DNA of 64,000 bases from assembly GCF_029784135.1 (NCBI RefSeq), contig NC_073746.1, forward strand, positions 292,230,089 to 292,294,088. Direction: 5' to 3'. Within the stretch, counting starts at the first letter, position 1. The number at the start of each line of letters is the position of its first letter. Shown here piece after piece: positions 1-15,603 of the stretch. This stretch comes from Toxorhynchites rutilus septentrionalis. Its lineage: Eukaryota; Arthropoda; Insecta; Diptera; Culicidae. Both the position numbers and the translations under genes were made by a program. The notes beneath the pieces were generated by a model. That model searched no databases, had not been told where the DNA came from, and saw nothing but the letters and a program-made list of their open reading frames with translations.

Positions 1-204
1 GATTTATTCCGGTCACGCAGGATATATGAACATCTTTTCGTTTTCACCGTGAAGTGACGTTCCTGATCAGGCTCTGAGTGGTGCCTCGGTATTTCCAATC
101 AGAGACAAATCACTGTATTTCCGGCCACAGGCACAATTGTTGCAAGTTTGAAGAATAAATATTAGATTGATTCATTGAACGTGGTTTCGATTCTCGAAGT
201 AGGA

Positions 205-1030
205 CATTCCCCTTTATTGTGCACCACAAGTGATTGGGGTAGCAAAGTTTCTCGTTTTATTCTGGGAGCCACCTTACTTTTTAGTTCCTATTTTACCCTT
301 TAACGGGCCGTGAAAACTTGGCATGTAATCAACGCAAACTATAATATAACGACATGTTTACATACTAAAACATACAAAACATTCCTTTTTCAATACGCAA
401 AACAATTAAAAACATTGAAAAAATGGAGACAATATAGCTGCCACTGCTCGGCTAGTGAAAATGTTGGTGGCAATATAGTTGCTACCTGCTCGTTTAGCGC
501 TAAACACATTGTAAAAAAGATTTTTTTTTCTCGAGGCGAATGAACTGAAAAGTTTAAACCCTCTTGAAGCCAAAAAGAAGAAGAAAAGATTTTTTTCTAT
601 TTGAATTTTTCTATGTTAGTTCCAACAAAAACAACTAATAAAACTGATCCGACTCAGCAAGTCCTAAACAATTCATAAGTATTGAAAACTTCAATAAATT
701 GACTGTTTTTCGATGACTTTTCAGAAAATTTTCTCTTGCTGCTCTAAATTGGGAGTTAACACGAAAATGACTCCAAAATCAGGCATAGTGCTAGATATCA
801 GAACTGGTTACCGCATGAGGCTAGAAGTGATAATTTATTTATAAAGAGAAAAAAGATCGTTAGTTGCAATACAGTTGCCACTAACCGTGAAAGAATCAAT
901 ACTCCAGTCGATAGCATCAGGACACGACTTCAAATCTCACTTAGTGACAAACTGAAGCCACGCCATTCGCCTCTTGGAGTACTCTCACTTCAGCCATCTC
1001 ACGTCATTCGCCGCGCGGAATAAAAGAGAT
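205..1030. mobile_element. Degraded MITE-like element, expanded copy
   Basis: The left edge has a CCCCTTTATT-type end and the right edge has CATTCGCCGCGCGGAATAAA. The blocks at about 232-290 and 915-1030 match the compact element at 56454-56667, including the shared words AGGACACGACTTCAAATCTC and CATCTCACGTCATTCGCCG. About 600 bp between those blocks has no counterpart in the second copy, so this copy probably carries a later insertion. No coding capacity is evident. Confidence 0.5.
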
Positions 1031-1152
1031 TGAGTTGAGTTAATCGATCAGCGATATTCACTTATATAACATGAACTGGAAACGAAATGAAATAGACAAT
1101 ATTTTTCGGATACATGAACAAACAAAAAAAAGTGTAGTTAGCAGATAAATGA

Positions 1153-1158
1153 TTTATT
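1153..1158 (-). terminator. Polyadenylation signal of the polyubiquitin gene
   Basis: AATAAA on the minus strand, 16 bases beyond the polyubiquitin stop codon. It implies a very short 3'UTR. Confidence 0.6.
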
Positions 1159-1173
1159 TTAACTTTTTCATGC

Positions 1174-6046
<4,873 letters not shown>

Positions 6047-6245
6047 CTTCCAGAGATTTTTCCAACAAAATACAATCACTTTCAAATCAAATCTCTTTTC
6101 AGATAACACAAATATTACAACTTTCACTCGATTGTTGAAAACTCAAGTACCACAATTAAAACTGCTGTTGCTGTCACTCGTTCAAGTATGTCTTCTCTTC
6201 ACTGCGAAACGAATACGATTAAACCAAATTTGCCCCTGTCAGGGC

Positions 6246-6252
6246 TTTTATA
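6246..6252 (-). promoter_or_regulatory. TATA box of polyubiquitin promoter
   Basis: The minus strand reads GGCTATAAAAGCC here, with ATTGGC just upstream. Transcription would begin about 30 bases downstream, near 6215-6222. That leaves a non-coding first exon of roughly 170 bases ending at the donor at 6047. Confidence 0.75.
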
Positions 6253-6268
6253 GCCAATCAGGTACACT

Positions 6269-6286
6269 TTTCGAGAACACTGTAGA
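6269..6286. promoter_or_regulatory. Possible heat-shock element
   Basis: TTC (6269-6271), GAA (6274-6276) and GAA (6284-6286) fall on a 5-base register with one pentamer skipped, 17 bases upstream of the TATA box. The phase and position suit an HSF site, as expected for a stress-induced polyubiquitin gene, but one pentamer is missing. Confidence 0.4.
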
Positions 6287-6523
6287 ACAACACTGCGCAC
6301 ACATCGCCGATCGATATATCCTGCGGTAGTATTTGCCGATGTTTTTGTCGTCTACGTCCGCGTCACGCGTATTGTCTGGCTACCCATGGCATTGCTTGTT
6401 GTTACAAAAATATTCTCATTATCCGCCGCATTCCGCGTATTCAGAGGCGGAATTTGTTTTCAAAGTTTGCCAATTTCCTATGGATAGCGAGAAATGCACT
6501 CAACAATTCTCGCTTAACTTTAG

Positions 6524-7172
6524 AAAAGGTCCTATGTAACAAAAGTAAACAAATCGAGTTAATGGATGCACGCTCTTAGTTTTCAATCATTGAATGCATT
6601 ACAAAAACAACAGGTTCATGTATCTATCTTCTTCATCTTTTTATCGCCGATAAAAAAAAATATCCAATGTGCAGATTCGTATTTTAAGCACTCCGCTGTT
6701 ACTTCGGACGCCACTTTCCTCCGACGCTCGGAACGTCCGAAGTAACAAAGCAGTCAAAACAACACAAAGTCGTACTTCGGTCGTTTTGGGTTTTTGTTTC
6801 TTACAGGCGTTGTTAGCGATTTCAGTGCAATTCAACGAGTGATAACAACAATAATAAGTCTTTAGAACGAAATGCTGATATTTGAATTGCTGTTTAGTAG
6901 TTAGTTTCAGATTCGCATCGTGCAACGTAATATGTCCAATGTGCAAATGCGGGCAGTCAAAAGGTCCAATGTAACATTTTTCGCTCCTAGTCTTCAACTT
7001 TAATCTCAAATCACAGAACAACAGTTACGATTGGTTTTTCAGAGTTATTCTTGACTGCTAGTGGTGAAAGTAGCGATAGAGATCGATACCTTTCAATACA
7101 ATTCGCAGATTAATGTTCGGGTCTTCAACTTCGTTTTTCTCGAGTTGACGAAAATGTTACATTGGACCTTTT
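6524..7172. mobile_element. MITE-like element with AAAAGGTCC(A/T)ATGTAAC ends
   Basis: The left end AAAAGGTCCTATGTAAC and the reverse complement of the right end (AAAAGGTCCAATGTAAC) form inverted repeats of about 35 bp with mismatches. A third copy of the motif occurs inside at about 6957-6980. No transposase was recognised; a 126-codon minus-strand frame across it resembles nothing known. The element lies between the polyubiquitin promoter and the 3' end of the diverged ubiquitin gene. Confidence 0.5.
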
Positions 7173-7340
7173 CAAAAGTTACGCGAGAATTCGATGTTTC
7201 CTCAAGATCATTACCGTTTTTTGAGCGTATCGTGAATGATTCATTCGGCTGATCAGCTGATCGATTACACGGGGAATTGCAATATCAAATATTTACAATT
7301 TAATAATGTTATGAAATTTCGAATTTAGTAATACATTAAG

Positions 7341-7346
7341 TTTATT
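7341..7346 (-). terminator. Polyadenylation signal of the diverged ubiquitin-dimer gene
   Basis: AATAAA on the minus strand about 130 bases past the stop codon at 7476-7478. Confidence 0.55.
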
Positions 7347-7475
7347 TTTTATTATATGTGTGTTGGTATTGAATCAACAAGCTAGTAAAACATTTCAAAA
7401 TATAATTCTGCATAGGCAGTGCGTGTTTTGTTGCAGTGAAGTCTCCAAGTTTTCATATATGCCATCCTGTCGAAC

Positions 7476-7940
7476 TCATAGTCCACCTTTTAACCGTAGC
7501 ACCAGATGGAGTGTCGAACCCTTGATGATGCTATACTCTGTAAGGGTGCGTCCATCCTCTAGTTGCTTACCGGCGAAAATCAAGCGTAGCTGGTTTGGTG
7601 GCATTTCTTCTAGTTTCTCCGACACCTTCACTTTCAAAGCGTCTACTGTGTCCTCCGGTTCAGTGTCAATTGCCATCGTTCTGCCGGTTAACATCTTGAC
7701 GAAGATCTGCATGCCACCTCGTAGGCGTAGAACCAGATGCAGAGTTGATCCCTTCTGGACGTTGTAATCTGACAGGGCTCGGCCATCCTCTAGCTGCTTG
7801 CCGGCGAAAATCAAGCGTTGTTGATCTGGAGGAATGCCTTCCTTGTCCTCGATCTTGCCCTTGATGTTCTGAATCGTATCGACGGCTTCGACATCGAGAG
7901 TGATGGTTTTTCCGGTGAGGGTTTTGACAAAGATCTGCAT
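7476..7940 (-). CDS. Diverged two-unit ubiquitin precursor
   Basis: 154 residues: two ubiquitin folds in tandem plus a terminal Leu. Unit 1 (1-76) differs from canonical ubiquitin at 10 sites (E16D, P19A, S20V, E24Q, V26I, A28G, Q31E, T55A, I61V, E64G) and keeps all seven Lys, I44 and LRLRGG. Unit 2 (77-153) is far more changed: K11R, T7M, a Leu inserted after K33, S57T, D58E, N60S, Q62I, E64G and an LRLKGG tail. It keeps K6, K27, K29, K33, K48, K63, L8 and I44. Both units keep the Gly-Gly needed for processing and conjugation. The start is the ATG at 7940, nine bases after a splice acceptor ending TTTTTTCAG. The gene is in tandem with the polyubiquitin gene, same strand, about 1.2 kb upstream of its promoter. 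The intact frame suggests constraint. Whether it yields variant ubiquitins or a ubiquitin-like modifier is unknown. Confidence 0.92.
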   Translation of the reverse strand: MQIFVKTLTGKTITLDVEAVDTIQNIKGKIEDKEGIPPDQQRLIFAGKQLEDGRALSDYNVQKGSTLHLVLRLRGGMQIFVKMLTGRTMAIDTEPEDTVDALKVKVSEKLEEMPPNQLRLIFAGKQLEDGRTLTEYSIIKGSTLHLVLRLKGGL

Positions 7941-7949
7941 GTTTTATCT

Positions 7950-8180
7950 CTGAAAAAAGGACATACCAAATTACTTTAGAGGTGAGTGACGAAAGGTGAT
8001 CGCTATGCCCGCATGTCACGTGGCGAATAGTGAGCCAAAAGGACTTGGCACCGCAATCGATCGGTGTTTCGTTTCCTTATTGGCATCTTTTGTGTGTCTA
8101 TTATTATCATCAGACATGGTAATGAAGTACTTCCCAATAATAAATTAAATATAACACTTGATTTTAAAATTTGCTCTCAC
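7950..8180 (-). other. 5'UTR intron of diverged ubiquitin-dimer gene
   Basis: The inferred donor is GAAAG|GTGAGA (exon end 8181). The acceptor is CCTTTTTTCAG, with the coding exon starting at 7949. The 231-bp intron sits at the same place as the intron of the 19-unit gene, which supports common descent. Confidence 0.65.
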
Positions 8181-8280
8181 CTTTCTTCGAAAGTTGCTTT
8201 TGATAAGAATTTATTCTTTTCACAGTTATCGACTGTTGACTGTAGAACTACTGGCTGATGAAGCCACTTAGTTCTTTTAA

Positions 8281-8319
8281 ACTGAATTGACAATGGTAGT
8301 TTATTGGGGCGCTTATATA
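8281..8319 (-). promoter_or_regulatory. Core promoter of diverged ubiquitin-dimer gene: TATA box and TCAGT initiator
   Basis: TATATAAG (8312-8319 on the minus strand) is followed 34-36 bases downstream by TTCAGTTT, with the initiator A at about 8283. The pair matches the insect TATA plus TCAGT core promoter and gives a first exon of about 100 bases ending at 8181. Confidence 0.65.
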
Positions 8320-9405
8320 TCACGCACGTTGCTCACGAGATGTGAGATCCATCCACACGATAGAAAACCGATCAATTTGTTCGATTTTTGGCATAGTTAC
8401 AAGCAAATGTTTGCCAAATTTTCCGATTGTTTCATGAAAACTTATTGAACCGTCATTGGTTAGATGAAATCAGCTCCAAACACAATATAATGCTCGCGAT
8501 GAAGTGTGAATGACTCTGTCCTTCTGGCAACATTGCCATTCAAATGAACTTAAACTTATAATGTCGGCTGAGTAACCGGATGAAGCTTTGGTTCACTCAA
8601 ATGGCGCGAAAGTACAATCATTTGTAGAGCTCACGTTACCGGATAACGTATCCTGACCTGGCGCGACAGTCGATTCTAAATATGTACAAATTACGTGAAG
8701 CTCTATTCGTAAATATTTTTGCATGGCTTCTTCAATCTTATAAACAACCGACACTGTCTGCTGTCGTAATAGGTACCAATATAATCGAGCTGCCTTGACA
8801 AGGCAAGGTAAGATACCACTTGTAAGAAAAAATATAGTAAGATAGTCGTTCGTTCTTGATGAGCAAGGTTCTCGTAAACATATGTTCCATTTGCGCTACT
8901 ATCGATATTTCGTTATGTCGAACAACAATAAACAATGAAATGAATCATTAAAATCATTTCCTTTTGAATGTTATCAAAGTTGTATGTTCAACATTCTGAT
9001 GAGCGTGCGATTATCTATGAGTTTGATATTCTACAATTATTTACTAGATATCCAACTCGTCGGTTATTTTTTATTTTTCTTGTAAAGCCACTTGGAGCCT
9101 GCAGTCTTTTTAGCACGGTCGTCGGAATTGTCTTTGATTTTTCCATTGCGATTTTCGATTTTCCATGACATCCATCGTGTAGTAAATGCGATATATTATA
9201 ATGGCGTAATTGACAAATATCTTGTCTCTGTTATGGTGGCCGACAAGTTAGCCGGAAGGTAAACAGTGTTCTTGACAACAATGATATTTAGCGGTTTATG
9301 CACTTGGTCTACCACCATGCCTTGCCTCATATTTTCGCATCAAACGACTCGGGGTTCGTTTTGGCTTTGTCGGGGTCGGCTTTGATATAAAAGGAGATTG
9401 AGGTC
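8320..9405. other. Unassigned intergenic sequence
   Basis: AT-rich DNA between the diverged ubiquitin-dimer promoter and the first CCCAGC element. I see only short open frames without recognisable products and no clear repeat ends. Confidence 0.4.
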
Positions 9406-9407
9406 TA

Positions 9408-10356
9408 CCCAGCAAACATTAAATCGCATAACAAGCGTATATATAACATCATATGCCCTAAAATTTGGTTGGCATATAATGCGCCTAACTGGCATATGCA
9501 TGCAACAGTGGAGGCCATATACATACATGGCAAATGCTTACCGAATTTGTTTGGATGCAACTTTGACCGGCTATAATAGCGATTATGTTGGAATTGAACT
9601 GCGATCTAATATGAATATATTCATGAATTGTCAAAGCACCAAATACAACTTTTGCCATACTTATATACGATTTATTACAGACATAGAAAAAAACAAATGG
9701 CGCAAAATATTTTCTTGAAATATTTATTACAACCTCACGAATCGCCATTTTTATATATGAGTATTTATGTTCGTAGAAATAATAATTGTTTGATTGACTT
9801 GTGTTGGGAGTGGAATATGAATGTTTAAAATGCCACAGATTGATGTTTGGTGGAAACTGCTCCGATGTGGGTTCGAACTCCGGTCGTCTGGATTATCATC
9901 CACCAGCTATCTCGCGCGGCTATCTGAAATTTAATTCAACAGCGGTTAAAACTTTCGATTGCATCATTGACATTTCAATATGATGTAATGTGTTCTTTAT
10001 TAGGATCTAATATGATTTACTGTTTCATGATTTTCTTCAGCATGCAACACGATTTACTACAGTACTGAATCGATTTAAATTATACGCTTATACGACACAC
10101 AAACTGCATCAGCGTAATATACGCATATGATGCGGATTAAATATATTTTACGACAATGTACATCATAAAACTGATGTTTATTATACCGAATTGCGACTTA
10201 ATTTGATAATGGTATATAAAATCGAGTTTTTACATTTTATGCGATTTCAAATATACACGATACATACTTTGATTGATATTATATGCGATTATGATTTATT
10301 CGGATTTCTTGTAAGACTTGGCACGTGCAAAATTATACGATTTAATGTTTGCTGGG
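9408..10356. mobile_element. CCCAGC-family terminal-inverted-repeat element, copy 1
   Basis: 949 bp bounded by inverted repeats of about 24 bp beginning CCCAGCAAACATTAAATCG and flanked on both sides by TA, a plausible target duplication. The body is AT-rich, full of ATATGCG/CATATGC words, and almost identical to the copies at 14634-15586 and 16188-17140. Short frames recur in all copies only because the DNA is conserved; no transposase was seen, so this is probably a non-autonomous element. Confidence 0.8.
9868..9918 (-). repeat. tRNA-like segment (A-box and B-box) inside the CCCAGC element
   Basis: On the minus strand GAGATAGCTGGTGG (A-box-like) precedes GGAGTTCGAACCC (B-box-like) by about 31 bases, the spacing of RNA polymerase III internal promoters. 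The element may carry a tRNA-derived SINE head. The same segment recurs in the two other copies. No complete cloverleaf was established. Confidence 0.4.
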
Positions 10357-10960
10357 TATTTGGGTGCCCAGCAAGAAGGGCTGCTCATAAGGGCTGAAGG
10401 GCTCATAAACTGCCAAGAAGTCAATTTGGAATAAAAATGGCGTTTATGGGGTTTCTCAAACAAACGAATCATTTATTTTATTGTCATTATTTTCAATAAC
10501 ACAGTGCTACAAAACTCCAACTTTGTTTCTGCCATGAATTCTATGCTTTTTCATGGGCTTCGCACAAATCTGGATATCCTTGAGCTTGAGCCTTTTTCAC
10601 CCTAATAAAAACATTATTTTGAATTTTTTTGAATTACAAGTAGATCCGAAATCGTTCAAGAATTGCAGAATTCTTGCAGAAACAGTACTTTTTCCGAAAT
10701 CATCTCAGCGCGATTCGCCTCATTCTTTCCAGATACCTTCAGAGACCTCCAGAATGATGGTGAGCAGATCCAGTAAATAGCGATGACTACATTGCGACTT
10801 TCAGTTTTGAGCCAAACACAAATAAAAAATCATTGAAAGAAGCTAGAGAGAAAAATCTGTTGCACCGTGCAATTTTTTTCGAATATGAATTTGAATTTAA
10901 ATTTTACTCATTGTATTCGCAGAAATTTAACACAGCTATCATCGACATCAAATTGTTTGT

Positions 10961-11330
10961 TTGGCAATCGATATTGAAAGCTTCGCTGTGAAAGTTTACA
11001 AACATTTTCGTATCCACACGGTTAGAACGATTGAAGAGTTGAACAGTAAACAGTATGCTAAATTACTTGATCATGGTAAGACAAGATTTCTTTCTCTTGG
11101 ACGTTTTATCGAGAGGAGTATTTTTAACGGATTGCGCACCTATTTCCTTCCAAAGGAGACACGTTTGGCGCGATAATTTGAAACCCCATGCCTCAAACTA
11201 TTGTTGCTTTTTACCAGAGATACCAGTTGGTGGTCTATCAAACATTTATTTTCTTGTTGAAAAGACGATGCATTTGCCATTGAATTTTTTATTATTTCTG
11301 ATGATTTCATCAGTGTTCATAATAGTCTAG
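10961..11330 (+). pseudogene. hAT-like transposase remnant (left arm)
   Basis: The frame from 10961 contains a stretch with LLDHGKTRFLSLG and GLRTYF that resembles the central part of hAT-type transposase-derived proteins known from insects. After a stop, related-looking fragments continue in other frames to about 11450. The mirror copy lies at about 20587-20956 on the minus strand, where a one-base difference after the WRDNLKPHA segment changes the frame. The assignment rests on recalled family resemblance only. Confidence 0.35.
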
Positions 11331-11498
11331 TTGGTTCAAACTTAATAAGTCTATGGAAAATTTCTACGATATTGTGTTGAAGAACATTGAAAAATGGAAG
11401 GCAGCCTAGCAGAACCACTACAGTATAAATGGTTTATATTGAAGCCCATTCCTGAACGAACAGAGATTGAAAGCAGCATTTAGAAGAAAAAAAAACAA

Positions 11499-11757
11499 TT
11501 GAGGGGTTTAGAATGCAAGGGGTGTAAGTGACTGGATCGATTTCTCTCCATCAACTTTTTCTTTAGTTAATAACTCAATTGCAAAAACGTTCTAATTTAA
11601 GTTTGCTATAGAAACTGATAGGTGAGGATCTGACCTATCTTCCACATTGTCAAATACAGCTGGGAATGTATTTGAGGCTAAGCTATGACCAAAATAGAGA
11701 GTCAATGTAGAGAAATCGATCAAATCACTTACACCCCTTTCATTCTAAGCCCCTCAA
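11499..11757. mobile_element. MITE with long terminal inverted repeats (left arm)
   Basis: The ends TTGAGGGGTTTAGAATGCAA and the matching right end (TTGAGGGGCTTAGAATGAAA in reverse complement) extend to about 50 bp of inverted repeat that includes GATCGATTTCTCT. About 259 bp, no coding. Its mirror copy is at 20160-20417. Confidence 0.75.
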
Positions 11758-12127
11758 TCGAGATTGATAAAACCATTTTGTATGGCTAGTGGACAATTAT
11801 TTTTAATTATAAATAATGAGATAAAAAGTTGGAACAAACAATCTGTGCTAGTTGCAAATCGTTTGGTGCAAATAGGGGAAACAAATTTCCAAATATGAAC
11901 GAATAAAATTCGTTGTAGGGAACAACAAAGATAAATCTAAAAATGCTTGATTGTTTGGCTTTATTTTGGGGTTTTATGATTCATAAAGTTCTTCAACAAA
12001 ATGAATTTTGTTTATTCTGTTTTGCCTACGTGCCCCGTTTTTATTCCTGAGCTATTTGGTTGGCCTATCTAGAGGCAGATACGAAAAATACGATTTGGAA
12101 ATTTTGCTTTTACGTATCTTTACGTAT

Positions 12128-12812
12128 CCTCAAGGATACGCTAAGAAGGAGAGAGCTCCGCGTAAATCGAAGCTCTCTGACCGGGATAAGCGGGAAGTAG
12201 TTAGAACAGCAAAATCGCTTATGCAAATGAAGCAATATTTGAATTTGAATGTTTCTCGGGTTACAATTCGTCAAGTTTTGGTAAAAGGTCCTCACATAAA
12301 AAGGGCTGAAAACGTTGGAGCTCCTTATCTTAAATCATCACACATCAGAAGACGTCTGAGTTTTGCCAAAGCTCACATGAACCGACAGTGGGGCCTGATA
12401 TGTTTTGACAAAGAATATTTCCAGAAGAATACATTTTCCTATATACCATAACGAAAAGTTCTACAATGTATAGGTTATCTTCACTGACGAAAAAAGTTCA
12501 ATTTGAATGGTCCTGATGGTTTCAACGGGTACTGGCGTGATTTACGGAAGAAGAAACAGTATTTTTCAACCAGAAATTTTGGTGGAGGCTCGTGCATGGT
12601 TCGGGCGGCGGGATTCTGTACAACCGGAAAGCTCAAGATAGCTTTCACATTATTCAAGAATTACATACATGTTCTGGAATCCTCTCTCCTACCGTTTTTT
12701 CATTCCAGCAAAATAATAGCACTGTTCATACCAGCAAGGTAACTAAGCAAAACCAATTTTTTTGGACTGACCGGCTCGCTCTCCAGACTCGAGATTATTG
12801 GCCGAAATGGTA
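12128..12812 (+). pseudogene. Tc1-family transposase pseudogene (left arm)
   Basis: Broken reading frames give, in order, a helix-turn-helix DNA-binding part (KSKLSDRDKREVVRTAKS, then NVSRVTIRQVL), the RRRLSFAKAHMNRQW link, the first catalytic motif FTDEK in a shifted frame near 12487, the FNGYWRDLRKK region, and a QQNNSTVHTSK second catalytic segment in which the usual Asp is Asn. Several frameshifts and stops rule out activity. Upstream, about 143 bp present in the right-arm copy is missing here. Confidence 0.8.
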
Positions 12813-13498
12813 AGGTTGCCAATTATAAACATGTAAATCAGCCGATCATTTTGAATTGTTCTTTGATAATACTTATGAATTTTGAAATGGTCTTATAGAA
12901 ACTGGACAGCTGAAATTATCGTATTAGGCGTCGTGCACAAATTACGTAACGCTAAAAATCCGGGTTTCGGACCCCCTTCCCCCCTATGTATCGCAATTTC
13001 CTATCTCTAATACACAGAAAGTTACGCAACCTCAACCCGAACATCCTTCGTGTAAACTTCTAAGTGTATTGCCAAAGCATCGTGCGGCCGTTTCCGAGCA
13101 AAAATCGGAAGCTGGTTTCCCGAAATCCGTGAGAGTGAGTTCTGAAACTAAACATATAACTGTGGTATCTAGGTACAAATTGGTACAAATTGAGTGTTAT
13201 TAATTCGTAGAGAAATCCGTGGTATTCAAGGATATTACAATAACATCCACAAAGATTGAATCGTCGATGTAACCTGGAGCAAGCAGATCACGCATCGCAT
13301 GATACATTTGATGCTTCATCTAGTATACCATCTATATCTTCGGAAACTACAACTAAATACCGCCTTGCAAAGCCAGCTGTACCTGTAGTAGCCACCCGTC
13401 AGACTTACCATTTAGATATGGAAAACTTCGAGGAAAACCTCGGACGTACATTGTGTCAAACATATACCGGAAATTTGTATTTTTAAAAGAAAATGCTT

Positions 13499-13743
13499 CA
13501 TTTATCATCTAAATTTATATTATCACTTTCAAAATAGGCCCCTTCCTAGGCAATACAATTTTCTCAACGAACAATCCAGTCATCGAAACCCTTTTTATAC
13601 CCGTATTCAGAGATCGCCTTCAGTTCACGCAGTGAATTCGTTTTTATGTCTTCAATGCTATCAAAACGGATTCCACGAAGCGGTAATTTGAGTTTCGGAA
13701 AAAGGAAAAAAAGTCACATTGGGCCATATCTGGAGAGTACGGT
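13499..13743 (-). pseudogene. Mariner transposase C-terminal remnant (left arm)
   Basis: On the minus strand the translation reads APYSPDMAQCDFF, carrying the third catalytic Asp motif of mariner enzymes, followed by a basic C-terminus with RELKAISEYGYKKGFDDW. Frames are interrupted. Only the C-terminal third is present. Confidence 0.7.
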
Positions 13744-14007
13744 GCTTGTTCAATCACATTCGTGCAAAAGAATTAATAATTTTGCAACTAATCTGCCGTT
13801 ATACGCATAGTTGTCCCATGTTCCAAAATCAGCAACTGAGAAAAACGCAATCAAAGTTTTCTACCATATTTGACTACCAGAAGCTTTAAGCATTTAAATT
13901 TAGCAATACACCGGGTTTTTTAGATGCAGTTAACCATTGTTTGATGGAATGTGAAAAGTTCTCCTCACTGAATCAGTCTAGCTCAAATACGGATTCAAAA
14001 ATTCATG

Positions 14008-14636
14008 GTAGGACAGTTTTGCCTAGAATATCAACATGGGACAATCGAACTTGATGTTGTTTTGTTTGTTTGTGTTTTTCCAAAAGATCATGCATGAAAA
14101 AATCGTTTCATGAAGAAAAGTGAAGTTTTCCAAAGAGTAACATGTGAGAACAATACGTAAAACTGCAGTTTAATTACATAAAAAAGTAATTGTAAAATTA
14201 GTGCCATAGCAAGTAGCATCGGAATGTAGAATATAGTAGTGATATCGCTTGTGAATCGTAAAGTGGTGTGAGCGCAGCGAATGATCTGCTACACCTTTGC
14301 AGAATATAAATCTCATTGTTATTAGGCATTCGCTAACTTTTTTTTTTATTTGTTTGTGAATAAGTTCGTTCATCCAGACCAGGAATGAGTGCATTAGCCC
14401 TGCTGAAAGCATCACATGAAATGCTTGTACTTGAACCGATTATTTTTTTATGGATCTACAAAAAATACATGCTGGGACAGTTATGCCTACAATATCAACA
14501 TGGGACAATTAAGCTTAATGTTGTTTTTTTAAAAAGCTGGGAACCAACAATTAATTGTCTAGTGTCTTTCCGGAAGATTGTGCATAAAAACATCGTTTCA
14601 TGAAGAAAAGTGAAAATTGTCAAAAAGTAACATCCC
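14008..14636. repeat. Pair of direct repeats flanking unassigned sequence (left arm)
   Basis: The block at 14008-14150 (ATCAACATGGGACAAT ... ATCGTTTCATGAAGAAAAGT) returns at 14468-14636. The copies are diverged by substitutions and small indels, about 460 bp apart. The second copy is interrupted at its end by CCCAGC element copy 2. The origin is unknown; it may be two ends of another old element. Confidence 0.5.
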
Positions 14637-15586
14637 AGCAAACATTAAATCGCATAACAAGCGTATATATAACATCATATGCCCTAAAATTTGGTTGGCA
14701 TATAATGCGCCTAACTGGCATATGCATGCAAAAGTGGAGGCCATATACATACATGGCAAATGCTTACCGAATTTGTTTGGATGAATATGCAACTTTGACC
14801 GGCTATAATAGCGATTATGTTGGAATTGAATTGCGATCTAATATGAATATATTCATGAATTGTCAAAGCACCAAATACAACTTTTGCCATACTTATATAC
14901 GATTTATTACAGACATAGAAAAAAACAAATGGCGCAAAATATTTTCGTGAAATATTTATTACAACCTCACGAATCGCCATTTTTATATATGAGTATTTAT
15001 GTTCGTAGAAATAATAATTGTTTGATTGACTTGTGTTGGGAGTGGAATATGAATGTTTAAAATGCCACAGATTGATGTTTGGTGGAAACTGCTCCGATGT
15101 GGGTTCGAACTCTGGTCGTCTGGATTATCATCCACCAGCTATCTCGCGCGGCTATCTGAAATTTAATTCAACAGCGGTTAAAACTTTCGATTGCATCATT
15201 GACATTTCAATATGATGTAATGTGTTCTTTATTAGGATCTAATATGATTTACTGTTTCATGATTTTCTTCAGCATGCAACACGATTTACTACAGTACTGA
15301 ATCGATTTAAATTATACGCTTATACGACAGACAAACTGCATCAGCGTAATATACGCATATGATGCGGATTAAATATATTTTACGACAATGTACATCATAA
15401 AACTGATGTTTATTATACCGAATTGCGACTTAATTTGATAATGGTATAAAATCGAGTTTTTACATTTTATGCGATTTCAAATATACACGATACATACTTT
15501 GATTGATATTATATGCGATTATGATTTATTCGGATTTCTTGTAAGACTTGGCACGTGCAAAATTATACGATTTAATGTTTGCTGGG
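14634..15586. mobile_element. CCCAGC-family element, copy 2
   Basis: 953 bp, same orientation as copy 1 and nearly identical to it apart from a few substitutions and small indels, for example a 4-base insertion near 14785. Both flanks are AT rather than TA. Confidence 0.8.
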
Positions 15587-15603
15587 ATATGCCATGGACA
15601 CCA

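Noticed and set aside
6641..7021. A 126-codon minus-strand frame
   Set aside because: It lies wholly in an inverted-repeat element and shows no family motif.
7666..8019. A 117-codon minus-strand frame
   Set aside because: It overlaps the diverged ubiquitin-dimer gene in another frame and crosses its leader intron.
9398..9983. Short frames repeated at 9.4-10, 14.6-15.2 and 16.6-17.2 kb
   Set aside because: They recur because the CCCAGC element is repeated, appear on both strands and contain no known domain.
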